Part shown: positions 5,838 to 6,216 of the stretch, in pieces
Layout of the letters: every line of letters begins with the position of its first letter
How positions within the stretch are numbered: position 1 is the stretch's first letter
Assembly (NCBI GenBank): GCA_025450555.1
Contig: JANWHF010000063.1
Span: 1-6,216 of the forward strand
Direction of reading: 5' to 3'
Length of the DNA stretch: 6,216 nt
Source: Tepidisphaeraceae bacterium
Lineage (GTDB): Bacteria > Planctomycetota > Phycisphaerae > Tepidisphaerales > Tepidisphaeraceae
Notes under the pieces: model-generated
What the model saw: only the letters and a program-made list of their open reading frames with translations
The model's database searches: none
Told to the model about the DNA's origin: nothing
Position numbers and translations under genes: made by a program

Positions 5838-6216
5838 ATGATCTTTGCATTTCATTCGACGGGTTTTCGTACCGTGTTGCTGGCACTATGCGGATTTTTC
5901 ATCCTTGCGCCGTCGCTCAGCGTGGCGCAGGACAAGTCGCAATCGTTGCTCACGACGCCTTGGCCCGCGACCGACGCACTCGGCCGGCAATTGCCGCTGT
6001 CGGATGAAGTCGGCCCGCCGCGGAGGGATCGCTTCGTCGGGATCTTTTATTTTCTCTGGCACAACGATCGCCAGCTCAAGGGCGATGGTCCTCGCGATAT
6101 CTCAAAGATTCTCGCCGAGGATCCGCAAGCTCTGAAACACCCTGATTCGCCGCTCTGGGGGCCTTTCGGCTCGCCGCACTATTGGGGGCAGCCGCTTTTT
6201 GGTTATTACCTCAGCA
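5838..6216 (+). CDS. Secreted GH71/99-like protein, N-terminal part (partial)
   Basis: The first 126 codons are present and the gene runs off the right edge. Residues 1-30 form a Sec-type signal peptide: R11, a hydrophobic core TVLLALCGFFILAPSL, and a likely signal peptidase I site after SVA (residue 30) before QDK. The mature start contains FVGIFYFLWHNDR (67-79) and, further on, SPLWGPFGSPHYWGQPLFGYYLS (104-126). This matches the opening of proteins annotated as glycoside hydrolase family 71/99-like in environmental bacteria (F-V-G-x-F-Y-F-x-W-H strand of a TIM barrel, then the HYWGQPLFGYY segment). Catalytic residues would lie beyond the window, so substrate and activity cannot be judged. 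The ATG is chosen because it is followed at once by the signal peptide; no good Shine-Dalgarno sequence precedes it. Confidence 0.72.
   Translation, partial: MIFAFHSTGFRTVLLALCGFFILAPSLSVAQDKSQSLLTTPWPATDALGRQLPLSDEVGPPRRDRFVGIFYFLWHNDRQLKGDGPRDISKILAEDPQALKHPDSPLWGPFGSPHYWGQPLFGYYLS

Overview
This window looks like chromosome from a moderately GC-rich, Gram-negative-type environmental bacterium. A Tat-exported NIPSNAP protein, a secreted GH71/99-like protein, a Ycf46-type AAA+ ATPase and degenerate CCAAG-rich repeats together suggest Acidobacteriota, with Planctomycetota or Verrucomicrobiota as alternatives. This placement is inferred from gene style only; no rRNA or other marker gene is present.

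Layout from left to right. (1) The last 45 codons of a sensor histidine kinase (to 140). (2) A short intergenic element (154-338): two inverted arms of degenerate CGCCAAG units enclose a tiny remnant of a GxxExxY-family gene. (3) A minus-strand Ycf46-like AAA+ ATPase (352-1839), divergent from a plus-strand 199-residue protein of unknown function (1997-2596). The 157-bp gap between them holds a perfect 10-bp dyad. (4) A minus-strand polytopic GT87/DUF2029-type membrane glycosyltransferase (2593-3945) that converges on the unknown gene; both genes take their TAG stop from the same CTAG. (5) Divergent from it, a plus-strand HAD-family hydrolase (4080-4754), then a Tat-signal, two-domain NIPSNAP protein (4811-5617), possibly co-transcribed. 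(6) A 220-bp gap full of palindromes: a 22-bp perfect hairpin with a short T-run, nested inside a wider inverted repeat. (7) The first 126 codons of a secreted GH71/99-like protein, running off the right edge (5838-6216).

No operon-scale pathway ties these genes together. I see no CRISPR array, tRNA, rRNA, transposase or defence island. The most interesting material is between the genes: the internally deleted GxxExxY element and the nested palindromes at 5651-5819. The divergent ATPase/unknown-protein pair is the best candidate for a functional link that has not been characterised.
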